Positions 55,288 to 63,958 of a DNA stretch of 64,000 nt are shown here, one piece after another (within the stretch, counting starts at the first letter, position 1; every line of letters begins with the position of its first letter). Under the pieces are notes generated by a model. The model saw only the letters and a program-made list of their open reading frames with translations, made no database searches and was not told where the DNA came from. The stretch is from NCBI GenBank assembly GCA_016721245.1, contig JADKIQ010000009.1:1-64000 (forward strand), written 5' to 3'. This DNA comes from Sphingobacteriales bacterium. GTDB lineage: Bacteria; Bacteroidota; Bacteroidia; Chitinophagales; JADIYW01. The position numbers and the translations under genes were made by a program.

Positions 55288-56019
55288 ATGACCAAACCAT
55301 CCGTAGAATACGCCTGTAAGGTTCTGCCGCTTGGAAATGCTGCTTCCATAGCGATTGTTGTCAGTATCTCATTATCGGTCATGTATATCGGTATATTTAC
55401 AGGAATCCCTGTGACGGTAAACATTATTTTGTTTGTGGGGTCGATGTTTCTGCTGCTGAATTTTTTAACGACTTACGCAACATTTACGATCACAGAAAAC
55501 AAATTATTAAGAACATTAAATTCAACAAATTTCCTGACGAAAACCGCAAAGGCTAAAGAATACGAATGGAAAGATGTGAAAGCCTATAAAAACGGAATAG
55601 ATAAAGGAAGATACAGAGGAGAATTTCAGTTTTTGGAAATAAAATTCAGAAACGGCGACGAATGGAAGGTAACGGATATGTACGGGGAAGGGAAAAAAGA
55701 CTTTACCCTGTTTCAGCAATATTTTATAGAAAATGTGGAAGCGTTTAACAGCGAACACAAAATACAGCCACCTTCTTCGGCAGTAAAAAAAATGGGTACA
55801 TCCATACCGGACGAAGGATTGTTTATTAAACGAAGAAAGACTTTTTATGAAACCATCTGGGGAAAAATAGTTACCGTACTGCTGGGTATTTTTATACTGT
55901 TTATATTTTTGTTTGCCCGTCAGTATATGAACGGGTTCTCCGTTTTTAAATTATATTTTGTACTGATTCCCGGTTTTGCATACATGGCATACAGAAGCTT
56001 TGTCAAAACGGAAGAATAA
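55288..56019 (+). CDS. Hypothetical membrane protein with PH-like domain
   Basis: 243 aa. Two membrane helices at about 17-65, a soluble domain of about 70-150 that looks like a bacterial pleckstrin-homology fold (YEWKDVKAYKNGIDKG, FLEIKFRNGDEWKVTDMYG), and two further helices after residue 185. Begins 3 nt after the upstream gene. Function unknown. Confidence 0.65.
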   Translation: MTKPSVEYACKVLPLGNAASIAIVVSISLSVMYIGIFTGIPVTVNIILFVGSMFLLLNFLTTYATFTITENKLLRTLNSTNFLTKTAKAKEYEWKDVKAYKNGIDKGRYRGEFQFLEIKFRNGDEWKVTDMYGEGKKDFTLFQQYFIENVEAFNSEHKIQPPSSAVKKMGTSIPDEGLFIKRRKTFYETIWGKIVTVLLGIFILFIFLFARQYMNGFSVFKLYFVLIPGFAYMAYRSFVKTEE

Positions 56020-56021
56020 AT

Positions 56022-57059
56022 TTAACTGAGCGGCACATCCAGAATATCATCCTGCCCTTTGTAAAATTCATCCTGAATTTCACCTACTAATTCCGTATCA
56101 AAAATAGCAGGTCGTTCACTTATTTCGTGATAAGCGATTACATTCTCTGCAAAATAATGTACCACAAAACTTTTGCGGGTTAACTCCTTATTCAGCATGG
56201 GTTCTCCTCCGTGAATCAGATTGCCATGCCAGATAAGTACATCTCCTTTTTTAGCGGTAAATACTTGTTTCTGCAAATTATTCTGCCGGATAACTTCTTG
56301 TGCCTTTTCTTCATATTTTTTATTAGCATCACCGTCTAACATAAACCGATTATTCGTGTTTTCATAATCACTGTTAGTAATATACGGCAATCTGTGAGAG
56401 CCCGGAAAATAAGACAAAGGTCCTTGTTCTAAAGAAATATCTTCTAATGCAAACCAGGCGGCAATCAGATAACCTTGCGGAAAGGTACTCATGTGTATCG
56501 AATCGGAATGTGCCTGTTGTTCACTTCCCTTTAAAAAATTAATGGTTTGAAAAGGCAATACTTTTTTATCCAGAATAAAAGATAATAAATCCAACAGTTG
56601 TTTTTGTTTTATCACTTTACGAATAGTAAAAGATTGCCGGTAGGCATTAAAAATTTTCCGGTGGGTATAGTTAAAATCGACTGCTTTTTTTTCCAGCAGA
56701 TTATCGATGTCATTATTGATGGCGTCCACGGTTTCAGCATCTAAAAAATTTTCCCAAATCAAAAAACCGTTCTTGTGCCATTGTAAAAGCTGGGTTTCTA
56801 TATTTTCCGGGAAATGACAAAAAACCGGATGATTCTGGATATCTTTTTCATTGATGATGGTATCCAACCAGGGAGCCTTTGCTTTTTTGCCAATGAAATC
56901 TTTGTGAGAAATACTTTTATAGATCGATTTATTTAACTCAAAATAGGGATACAAATGTTTATTTTGTGCCAGTCCTTTTCTGTGTAGTAAATTATAAAAA
57001 AAATGAAGCAAACGAATGTTGCGAAAAGCACCGGTATATTTCTGAATAAATTTTTGCAT
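56022..57059 (-). CDS. Phytanoyl-CoA dioxygenase (PhyH) family protein
   Basis: 345 aa Fe(II)/2-oxoglutarate enzyme. FLIWENFLDAETVDAINNDI start of the fold, then HSDSIHMSTFPQGYLIAAWF with the H-x-D ligand pair, LEQGPLSYFPGSHRLPY, and the distal His in KGDVLIWHGNLIHGGEPML. TRKSFVVHYFAE gives the co-substrate Arg. Substrate unknown. Convergent with the hypothetical membrane gene, 2 nt apart. Confidence 0.87.
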   Translation of the reverse strand: MQKFIQKYTGAFRNIRLLHFFYNLLHRKGLAQNKHLYPYFELNKSIYKSISHKDFIGKKAKAPWLDTIINEKDIQNHPVFCHFPENIETQLLQWHKNGFLIWENFLDAETVDAINNDIDNLLEKKAVDFNYTHRKIFNAYRQSFTIRKVIKQKQLLDLLSFILDKKVLPFQTINFLKGSEQQAHSDSIHMSTFPQGYLIAAWFALEDISLEQGPLSYFPGSHRLPYITNSDYENTNNRFMLDGDANKKYEEKAQEVIRQNNLQKQVFTAKKGDVLIWHGNLIHGGEPMLNKELTRKSFVVHYFAENVIAYHEISERPAIFDTELVGEIQDEFYKGQDDILDVPLS

Positions 57060-57093
57060 TCTGATTTATAAAGATAAATGTTTAATTTTAAGT

Positions 57094-57276
57094 ATGGCAA
57101 AAACGAAAAAAGAAAAGAAGGATTCAACAACTATTGATGATATACAATTAATCGATAAACAGCATGAAGAAGATGTAGAAACTCAGCCATTTCCTGTTTC
57201 AACAGATGTTTTAATGCCTGAGCTCGAAGAACTGGTGAAGAAAAACCCCAATCGTTTAATCGGCTGCGGCGGTTAA
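57094..57276 (+). CDS. Small charged protein ending in Gly-Cys-Gly-Gly
   Basis: 60 aa. Lysine-rich start (MAKTKKEKKDSTT), acidic middle (DDIQLIDKQHEEDVETQ) and a conserved-looking tail MPELEELVKKNPNRLIGCGG. The only cysteine is third from the end. No signal or membrane segment. It lies 25 nt before the TPR membrane protein gene and is probably co-transcribed with it. I do not recognise the family. Confidence 0.6.
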   Translation: MAKTKKEKKDSTTIDDIQLIDKQHEEDVETQPFPVSTDVLMPELEELVKKNPNRLIGCGG

Positions 57277-57301
57277 TATTTTCAAACGTTAATGATAAAG
57301 T

Positions 57302-59359
57302 ATGTCAAAGAACAAGATAAAAGGCAAACAACATGCTCATTTCAATACAACAACGAGTCCGCAGACAAAAACGGCAAAACCCAATCCTACAAAAACCCAG
57401 CCTGATTATCTTTTATGGGGCTTTGGATTAGCAGCTATTTTAATTACCTTTTTTGTATTTAAACACAGCCTTGATTTGCAGTTTGTGAACTGGGATGATC
57501 CATACAATCTTCTAGAAAACGAAACACTCAAAGTATTTGCCTATAGCTGGAGCTGGAAAGACGTTAAAACCATTTTTACAACAGATGTTATCGGTAACTA
57601 CAACCCCCTGCCGATTCTTACGTTTGCGCTGGAAAAATATTTCTTCGCACCGGATCCTGCTTTAAATCCCTTTGTTTTTCATTTCAATAATTTATGGATG
57701 CACCTGCTGTGTACATTATTTGTATACATCCTTTTTATAAAACTGAATATAAACAAAACAGCAGCATTTATTGGCGCCTTGCTGTTTGGTATTCATCCCA
57801 TGCGCGTAGAGTCTGTTGCCTGGATTACAGAACGAAAGGATGTGTTGTACGGCATGTTTTTTTTAGCAGCATTAATCACCTACATCAATTACACGCAATC
57901 CCAAAAACATAAAACCAAATGGTTTATAGCAACCATCATTCTTTCTTTGTTTTCATATTTTGCTAAGATACAGGCCGTAACTTTGCCGCTTTCCATGGTG
58001 GCTATTGATTTTGTTCTTAAGCGTGACTGGAAATCTCCTAAAATAGTAATCGCAGAAAAACTTCCATGGTGGGTGCTTTCGCTCAGTTTTGGTTTGATAA
58101 ATATTTACTTCCTGAAAAGTCAGAACTCTCTTAACTCCGACCAAAGCGTGGTCGCTTTTAATTTTCTGGATAAACTGGCCGTTGGCGCCTATTCTTACGC
58201 TATTTACATCATCAAGTGGATTTATCCTTACAGAATGTCGCCGTTGTATCCGTATCCGCCAAAACTGCCTGTACAAGCTTATATTGCCTTGGCCGTAGTA
58301 CCTGTTTTGATTGCCGCATTTTTATTTTGGACAATAAAAAATAAAAAATACGATTTACTGTTTGGCTGGATGTTCTTTACGTTCAATGTCATGTTTCTGT
58401 TGCAAATCGTTGGCGCCGGACAAGGTTTTCTGGCAGACCGTTTTACATATATCGCTTATATCGGCTTATTCTACATCATGATAAAAGGATTTGAATGGGC
58501 CATATCACAAAAACCGGCGTTAAAATTACCATTACAAATTGCGGCAGCTGTTTATTTAATTCTGTTTGGATTTTTAACGATGCGACAACTGAAGGTTTGG
58601 GAAAATAGTGAAACAATTTGGGAACATGTGAAAGTGTATTACCCCGACAGTCCGCTGGGATGGAAACAAGCAGGCAATTATTACCGGGACGAAAAGCAAG
58701 ACTTTGCAAAAGCTGTGCTGAATTATCAGGAAGCTATCAGAATGGAACCGAAAGTAGCGTATACCTACAATGGTTTGGCAAAAGCATATCTGGATCAGGC
58801 TTTCCGGCTGGATCCCAAGCTGATTGACTTTAAGCAGCAACAAAATGAGCTGATACTACAAGCCATACAAAGCTATAACTCAGCTATCCGGCTGGATTCC
58901 ATTAATGGCAGACCCGATAAAAAAATTGCCGGAGAGATTATTGTCAACCGTGGTGTTGCTTATGCTGTGATAGGAAACATGGATTTTGCCTTGAGAGATT
59001 TGAATGATGGCCTTAAGGTTAATCCAGAAAATACAAACGGATATCTTAATCGTGCGTTGATTTATTTTAACATGAATCAGTACGAATTATCACTGAAAGA
59101 TGATGAAGCATACCTGAAATTAAACCCGTTCAATGCCGATATCGTCTATGGAAGAGGGTTGTGCAGATTTGCGCTGAACAGAACAGAGGAATCCATCACA
59201 GATTTTAGTAATGCCATCGCGCTAAAAAATACCCAACCGCTTTTTTATCTGGCAAGATCAAAAGCATATCGCAAACTGGGCAATGTAAGTGCGTCCGTCA
59301 ACGATGCAAGGCAGGCAAAACAAATGGGAGCAGATGTTCCGCCAGAACTGTTGCAATAA
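57302..59359 (+). CDS. TMTC-like membrane protein: GT-C-type region plus TPR repeats
   Basis: 685 aa. About eleven membrane helices up to residue 425, with a first outer loop LQFVNWDDPYNLLENETLK carrying the Asp pair of GT-C mannosyltransferases, and FIGALLFGIHPMRVESVAWI with ITERKDVLYGMFF, a signature shared with TMTC O-mannosyltransferases. Five to six TPR units follow (KAVLNYQEAIRMEPKVAYTY, AIQSYNSAIRLDS, ALRDLNDGLKVNPENTNGYL, SITDFSNAIALKN). A protein glycosylation role is plausible but inferred. Confidence 0.82.
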   Translation: MSKNKIKGKQHAHFNTTTSPQTKTAKPNPTKTQPDYLLWGFGLAAILITFFVFKHSLDLQFVNWDDPYNLLENETLKVFAYSWSWKDVKTIFTTDVIGNYNPLPILTFALEKYFFAPDPALNPFVFHFNNLWMHLLCTLFVYILFIKLNINKTAAFIGALLFGIHPMRVESVAWITERKDVLYGMFFLAALITYINYTQSQKHKTKWFIATIILSLFSYFAKIQAVTLPLSMVAIDFVLKRDWKSPKIVIAEKLPWWVLSLSFGLINIYFLKSQNSLNSDQSVVAFNFLDKLAVGAYSYAIYIIKWIYPYRMSPLYPYPPKLPVQAYIALAVVPVLIAAFLFWTIKNKKYDLLFGWMFFTFNVMFLLQIVGAGQGFLADRFTYIAYIGLFYIMIKGFEWAISQKPALKLPLQIAAAVYLILFGFLTMRQLKVWENSETIWEHVKVYYPDSPLGWKQAGNYYRDEKQDFAKAVLNYQEAIRMEPKVAYTYNGLAKAYLDQAFRLDPKLIDFKQQQNELILQAIQSYNSAIRLDSINGRPDKKIAGEIIVNRGVAYAVIGNMDFALRDLNDGLKVNPENTNGYLNRALIYFNMNQYELSLKDDEAYLKLNPFNADIVYGRGLCRFALNRTEESITDFSNAIALKNTQPLFYLARSKAYRKLGNVSASVNDARQAKQMGADVPPELLQ

Positions 59360-59422
59360 AAACAGCATTATGAAATTAGAAGATTTTTTAAACAAGTAAT
59401 CTCTCTTTTTTGAGTGTATTCC

Positions 59423-59983
59423 TTATTTAACCCTTATCCTGCTTAGTGTTTCCGGCGTGATACCAAGATAAGAAGCGATATAAAGATGCGGTACACGGTC
59501 AAAAATTTTCGGCTGATATTTCAGCAAATGCTCCAGTCGTTCTTTTGCCGGCAGAAAGCGCAGCAGCTCATTTTCCTCGTGGTTTTTTTTAATGAAATAC
59601 TGAAAGATGTTTTTTGCAAGGCTCTCCAGTTTCGGGATTTCTTGGTATAAAATTTCCAGATTTGTTTTTGACATGGAATGGATAATACTGTCTTCCAGTA
59701 ATTCTAAAGAAACAACTGCAGGAAACCTGGTAATGAAACTTATGAAGGATGTGGTCAATTCATTTTCAAAAGAAAAACGAATGGTAATTTCTTTAGTATC
59801 GAGGTAAGAAAAAGTACGCACCGCACCTTTTTGTATAAAGTAGTAATGATGACAGACTTTTCCGCTTTTTTCCAGTAATGTTCCCTTGGAGAGTTCCTGT
59901 ACGGTAATTCTGCTGCGCACCGTTTTCCATTCTTCTTTGGAAAGCAAGCTAAACCCGGACATATATTGCTCAAATTCCGTCAT
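59423..59983 (-). CDS. Crp/Fnr family transcriptional regulator
   Basis: 186 aa. Cyclic-nucleotide-like jelly roll about residues 10-115 (LSKGTLLEKSGKVCHHYYFI, QKGAVRTFSYLDTKEITIRF, ENELTTSFISFIT), then a dimer helix and a short winged helix (LLRFLPAKERLEHLLKYQP, YIASYLGITPETLSRIRVK). The cNMP-binding R/E signature is not obvious, as in many Bacteroidota members of this group. The HTH ends directly after the recognition helix, as is usual for them. Confidence 0.88.
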   Translation of the reverse strand: MTEFEQYMSGFSLLSKEEWKTVRSRITVQELSKGTLLEKSGKVCHHYYFIQKGAVRTFSYLDTKEITIRFSFENELTTSFISFITRFPAVVSLELLEDSIIHSMSKTNLEILYQEIPKLESLAKNIFQYFIKKNHEENELLRFLPAKERLEHLLKYQPKIFDRVPHLYIASYLGITPETLSRIRVK

Positions 59984-60124
59984 GTGCGAAAATTAAGGAA
60001 TGTATATTGAAATAATCTGAACTAAAGTAAAAAAAGAAAAGGTTCGGGCAGAGGATTTATTTCCGTGTGTGCCGCCGGCGGACAAGGCATTACGATGATT
60101 TTAGAGAAGTAGTTAAAACAAAAA

Positions 60125-60152
60125 AGCCAACTAACATTACTGCTAATTGGCT
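60125..60152 (-). terminator. Intrinsic terminator after tRNA-Asn
   Basis: On the minus strand AGCCAA and TTGGCT form the outer stem of a hairpin 7 nt after the tRNA 3' end, followed by TTTTTTG. The inner part of the stem is weak. Confidence 0.65.
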
Positions 60153-60159
60153 CTTTCTG

Positions 60160-60233
60160 CTCTCCCTGCTGGACTTGAACCAGCGACCCTCTGATTAACA
60201 GTCAGATGCTCTAACCAACTGAGCTAAGGAAGA
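60160..60233 (-). tRNA. tRNA-Asn (anticodon GTT)
   Basis: 74 nt, complete cloverleaf. Acceptor TCTTCCT pairs with AGGGAGA (one G-U), discriminator G, D arm GCTC/GAGC with loop AGTTGGTTA, anticodon arm TCTGA/TCAGA with loop CTGTTAA (anticodon GTT, + strand 60,197-60,199), variable GGGTC and T arm GCTGG/CCAGC with loop TTCAAGT. The 3' CCA is not encoded. Confidence 0.97.
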
Positions 60234-60307
60234 ATTTTTCAATTTTTAGGGCTGTTTGAATCAGCCTCCTTTTTCTGTACTCGGGAAGAATACATAATTT
60301 CGGAGTG

Positions 60308-60338
60308 CAAATGTAGGACAATAAAAATAAATATGCAA
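60308..60338 (-). promoter_or_regulatory. Promoter of tRNA-Asn (TTG-N20-TACATTTG)
   Basis: On the minus strand TTG (60,336-60,338) and TACATTTG (60,308-60,315) are separated by exactly 20 nt, matching the Bacteroidota consensus TTG-N19-21-TAnnTTTG. The gap to the tRNA 5' end is about 75 nt. This is the clearest promoter in the window. Confidence 0.75.
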
Positions 60339-60357
60339 TCTTTGCAAAAAAAAATTC

Positions 60358-61281
60358 ATGAGTCTTTTAACAGTAGGTACGGTTGCATTCGATGCCATTG
60401 AAACTCCCTTCGGCAAGGTGGACAAAATCACAGGTGGCTCCGGCAACTATATTTGTCAGTCTGCGGGTCACTTTACCAATGATATGCAATTAGTTAGCGT
60501 AATAGGCGATGATTTTGACCAGAATGAATTAGCCTATCTGAAATCAATAGGAACTAATATTGAAGGCATTCAGGTGAAAGAAGGTGAAAAATCTTTTTTC
60601 TGGAGCGGGAAATACCATATGGACCTGAATCGCAGAGATACACTGGTAACAGACCTGAACGTGCTGGCTGCTTTTGACCCGATTTTGCCCGATAAATATA
60701 AAACAGCAGAATTTTTGATTTTGGGGAATATCGACCCCACTTTACAGGCAAAAGTAATAGCACAGATGATTGAACGTCCTAAGCTGATTGCTATGGATAC
60801 CATGAATTTCTGGATGGATATCGCATTAGAGCCATTGAAATCTGTCTTAAAAATGGTGGATTTGCTGATTGTGAATGAAGAAGAAGCTCGTCAGCTGACC
60901 AACGAATACTCTTTGGTGAAAGCGGCTAATAAGATTATAGAAATGGGTCCTAAATTCCTGATTATTAAAAAAGGTGAGCACGGAGCCTTATTATTCCATG
61001 GAAATCGCGTATTCTTCGCACCGGCATTGCCTTTGGAAGATGTATTTGACCCAACCGGAGCTGGTGATACATTTGCCGGCGGATTTATGGGGTATTTAGC
61101 AAAAACCAAAGATTTATCATTTGAAAACATGAAACGCGCCGTTATCTACGGTTCTGCGATGGCAAGTTTTTGCGTGGAAAAATTCGGACCACAACGATTG
61201 AAAGAAGTTACTCCACAGGAAATTGAAGAACGTGTACAGGTATTCATTGATCTGGTAGATTTTGATATTATCTTACAATAG
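60358..61281 (+). CDS. PfkB family carbohydrate kinase
   Basis: 307 aa ribokinase fold. ITGGSGNYICQSAGHFTNDM gives the substrate loop, VSVIGDDFDQNEL follows, DLLIVNEEEARQLTNEY is the family's hinge motif, and DPTGAGDTFAGGFMGYLA holds the catalytic Asp and anion hole near the C-terminus. Phosphorylates a sugar, nucleoside or similar; the substrate cannot be assigned. Divergent from the tRNA-Asn gene and followed by its own terminator. Confidence 0.92.
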   Translation: MSLLTVGTVAFDAIETPFGKVDKITGGSGNYICQSAGHFTNDMQLVSVIGDDFDQNELAYLKSIGTNIEGIQVKEGEKSFFWSGKYHMDLNRRDTLVTDLNVLAAFDPILPDKYKTAEFLILGNIDPTLQAKVIAQMIERPKLIAMDTMNFWMDIALEPLKSVLKMVDLLIVNEEEARQLTNEYSLVKAANKIIEMGPKFLIIKKGEHGALLFHGNRVFFAPALPLEDVFDPTGAGDTFAGGFMGYLAKTKDLSFENMKRAVIYGSAMASFCVEKFGPQRLKEVTPQEIEERVQVFIDLVDFDIILQ

Positions 61282-61303
61282 AAATAAAATTAAACAAGAA
61301 TAA

Positions 61304-61331
61304 AAAGGCTGAACAGAAACGTTCAGCCTTT
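61304..61331 (+). terminator. Intrinsic terminator of the PfkB gene
   Basis: Perfect 11-bp stem AAAGGCTGAAC / GTTCAGCCTTT with a 6-nt loop, 22 nt after the stop codon. Confidence 0.88.
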
Positions 61332-61416
61332 TGTATGTTGCAGGAATTATTGTTAAACAATTCCTAATTGAAGCAGCAACAAAAATAATCTCATTACATT
61401 TATTCAAAATCAACAA

Positions 61417-62763
61417 ATGCATCATTTATTGAACAAAAATCTTCTGGTTTTCTCTTTGGCTGTAATCTTTTTAAGCGGTTGTAAAAAAGAAGATTTGAGT
61501 GCCAGAAAAGAAGGCTTATCAGATGTAAGTAAATACGATGCAAAACCTGCCGTGCAATGGATAGATATGTACCGCAACATCGTTATCGGTACGGGTATCA
61601 ACCCGCCGCGTGCCGCCAGAATATATGCGTACGCGGGCATCACACTCTACGAAAGTGTGGCAGATGGCATCAGCGGTAATAAATCTTTGCAGGGACAGCT
61701 GAACGGATTTAATGTAAATTCTATCCCGGCCAATACCGATTCTTTGGATTATGTAATTGTCTTGAACGAAGCCTTAAGCCTTTTGGCAAAATGTGATAGT
61801 ATTATTCCAAATCTTCCACAATCCTATAAAGACAATGTAGATACACTGCATGATGTCATACTCAGATCGAGAGCAGGAGTACTGGATTCTATTGCAGCCA
61901 AATCAAAAGCGAGAGGCGTGGTCGTGGCAGAAGCAATCATGCAGTACGCGGCCACAGACAATTTTCTGAACGTAAAAGCCTTGCCGGAATATGCAGTTCC
62001 TCCCCGTGATGCCCTGCATCCTTGGTACTGGGAGCCAACAGATGCTGCACATTTAAAACCTGCAGAACCTTACTGGGGACAAATGCGCCCTTTCGTTCTA
62101 GATTCATCTGCAGAAATGGAAATCCCGCAATCCGTAGCATTTACGGAAGATACGGCATCCACTTTCGGAAGACAGGCAAGAGAAGTACAGGAAACGGTAA
62201 ACAGTAAAACTGCGGAGCAAAATAATATAGTGTTGTGGTGGCGCGACCAGACCTTTGCGCAAACACCTGCCGGACACTGGATGGGTATTGTGCAGTATGT
62301 GCTGCATGTAAAGGGGTATAAACTTGATAAAGCGGCTGAGTTGTACGCATTGGTCGGTATCACCACTTCCGATGCCTTTATTTCCTGCTGGGATGCAAAA
62401 TATAAATACAACCTGCTGCGTCCTGAAACCTATATCCGTGCTTATATCGACCCATTTTGGACAACGGGGCAGGGTAGCGACATTACACCAACTTTTCCGG
62501 AATATCCATCCGGGCATTCGGTTTGTTCGGGAGCTGCGGCAAAAGTGCTGACCGATGCGTTGGGTACCGTTGCGTTTACGGATAGCATCAATATCACGTT
62601 GGGTTATCAACCGCGTTCATTCCTTTCTTTTAATGAAGCAGCAAATGAAGCAGCCATGTCTCGTTTGTACGGTGGTATCCACTATAGAGACGCCATTGAA
62701 AACGGATTGCAACAAGGCAGAAATGTGGGACAGAAAGTAACGAATACCATCCGATTCCGATAA
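61417..62763 (+). CDS. Vanadium-dependent haloperoxidase-like PAP2 lipoprotein
   Basis: 448 aa. Lipoprotein signal FSLAVIFLSGCKKED, with the lipobox Cys at residue 22. The PAP2/vanadium-haloperoxidase acid phosphatase site is split in the usual way: KYKYNLLRPETYI (K and R), TPTFPEYPSGHSVCSGAAAK (S-G-H) and AMSRLYGGIHYRDAIENGL (R and H). ARIYAYAGITLYESVADGI is the helix typical of this group in Bacteroidota. Phosphatase or haloperoxidase activity cannot be told apart by sequence. Confidence 0.88.
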   Translation: MHHLLNKNLLVFSLAVIFLSGCKKEDLSARKEGLSDVSKYDAKPAVQWIDMYRNIVIGTGINPPRAARIYAYAGITLYESVADGISGNKSLQGQLNGFNVNSIPANTDSLDYVIVLNEALSLLAKCDSIIPNLPQSYKDNVDTLHDVILRSRAGVLDSIAAKSKARGVVVAEAIMQYAATDNFLNVKALPEYAVPPRDALHPWYWEPTDAAHLKPAEPYWGQMRPFVLDSSAEMEIPQSVAFTEDTASTFGRQAREVQETVNSKTAEQNNIVLWWRDQTFAQTPAGHWMGIVQYVLHVKGYKLDKAAELYALVGITTSDAFISCWDAKYKYNLLRPETYIRAYIDPFWTTGQGSDITPTFPEYPSGHSVCSGAAAKVLTDALGTVAFTDSINITLGYQPRSFLSFNEAANEAAMSRLYGGIHYRDAIENGLQQGRNVGQKVTNTIRFR

Positions 62764-62769
62764 AAAATT

Positions 62770-62798
62770 AAAAGTCCCGAATTGTAATCGGGACTTTT
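62770..62798. terminator. Bidirectional intrinsic terminator
   Basis: Perfect 11-bp stem AAAAGTCCCGA / TCGGGACTTTT with a 7-nt loop between two convergent genes, with A and T runs on either side. Confidence 0.88.
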
Positions 62799-62817
62799 TT
62801 ATGAAGCACTTTTCAGA

Positions 62818-63864
62818 TTAATAAAATTCAGAACCAGGCATTTCCAAAACCAATTTGGCACCAAATAATTCCGCCGGTGTGTGATAGCCGGGTTTCAGTG
62901 ATTTATCCGCCAGTATTTTTTGTGTTATGATAAGCGACATTTCTGCCGTCAGCTTATAGCCTTCCGCTGTTTTGAGTCGGGCTTCCGCCACGTCGCCTTT
63001 GGCGTTCGTTACTTTTCCATACACCAGAGATTTTCCCTTTTCACGTTGTTCCTCCGTAGGTCCGGTAATATTTTTGTCTACATACGCCTGAATTCTCTTT
63101 TTTACAAAGCCAATACGAACAATAGGATTGAATAAAAACTGCAGTTTCATCGCATTGTAACTGCTTTTCGGAACACCCGTAAACACTTTTATATTCGGAA
63201 TGCCTGTCGTGTGATAGGCGGTTGAAACATCGCCCCAGGGAATAGTCATGCAAAATAATTGTTTGCTTCCAAAGTCTACTACCTTGCCTTCCTTACCGGT
63301 TGCTTGCGTCACTATTTTTCCGTTTTCTCTTACCGCTCCTGATCTTCCCAAACCTTCTACCATGGTGCTCATGGTACCATGAGAGATACTGCCGCCCAAG
63401 CCTGCCCAGGCCAGTTCCAAATGTGTGGCATCCGGCATTTTTTCGTGCAGGTATTTTGACATGCAATCGGTGGGCACCACATCAAACCCAACACCTGACA
63501 TTACAATAATATTTTTTTCTGCCGCTTTCTGATGGAAAGATTTTACCAGCTCAAACACTTCAATTTCTCCCGTGATATCCAGATAATGCGTGCCTGCCTG
63601 CAAACAAGCTTTTACCATTGGTTTTGCCGTTCTGCTGAAAGGGCCAGCGCAATTTAATACTAATGGGAATTTAGAAAGCTGTGATGCTGCCAAAGCAACA
63701 TCCTCTAACCCGAAGATTAAATACTCCAGTCCGAATGCATCGGCGATGGGCTTTACTTTACTTTCGGTTCTGCCGGCAAGTGTTGGCTTTAAGCCAATTT
63801 TTACCGCATGTTCTACTGTAATTTTGCCTGTATAACCGCTGGCACCGTAAATCAGAAATGACAT
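62818..63864 (-). CDS. Saccharopine dehydrogenase-like NAD(P)-binding oxidoreductase
   Basis: 348 aa. Rossmann loop FLIYGASGYTGKITVEHAVK at the N-terminus, ALAGRTESKVKPIAD-like TLAGRTESK, LVLNCAGPFSRTAKPMVKAC, THYLDITGEIEVFELV and VMSGVGFDVVPTDCMSKYL. These match the trans-acting enoyl reductase/saccharopine-dehydrogenase-like family found in many bacteria. Substrate unknown; a role in lipid or ketone reduction is usual for relatives. Confidence 0.87.
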   Translation of the reverse strand: MSFLIYGASGYTGKITVEHAVKIGLKPTLAGRTESKVKPIADAFGLEYLIFGLEDVALAASQLSKFPLVLNCAGPFSRTAKPMVKACLQAGTHYLDITGEIEVFELVKSFHQKAAEKNIIVMSGVGFDVVPTDCMSKYLHEKMPDATHLELAWAGLGGSISHGTMSTMVEGLGRSGAVRENGKIVTQATGKEGKVVDFGSKQLFCMTIPWGDVSTAYHTTGIPNIKVFTGVPKSSYNAMKLQFLFNPIVRIGFVKKRIQAYVDKNITGPTEEQREKGKSLVYGKVTNAKGDVAEARLKTAEGYKLTAEMSLIITQKILADKSLKPGYHTPAELFGAKLVLEMPGSEFY

Positions 63865-63880
63865 ATTTTTTTGTTTTTAA

Positions 63881-63958
63881 CGTCATTGCGAGGCACAAAT
63901 CAATCTCTTTAATTTATACAGATTGTTTCCGACTTCGTTCTTCGTCGTCGCAATGACG
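63881..63958. repeat. REP-like element with CGTCATTGCGA / TCGCAATGACG ends
   Basis: Perfect 11-bp terminal inverted repeats at 63,881-63,891 and 63,948-63,958, with an inner CAATCT / AGATTG pair (63,901-63,906 and 63,920-63,925). This CGTCATTGCGAGG type is a frequent dispersed intergenic element in Bacteroidota and related phyla. Confidence 0.75.
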
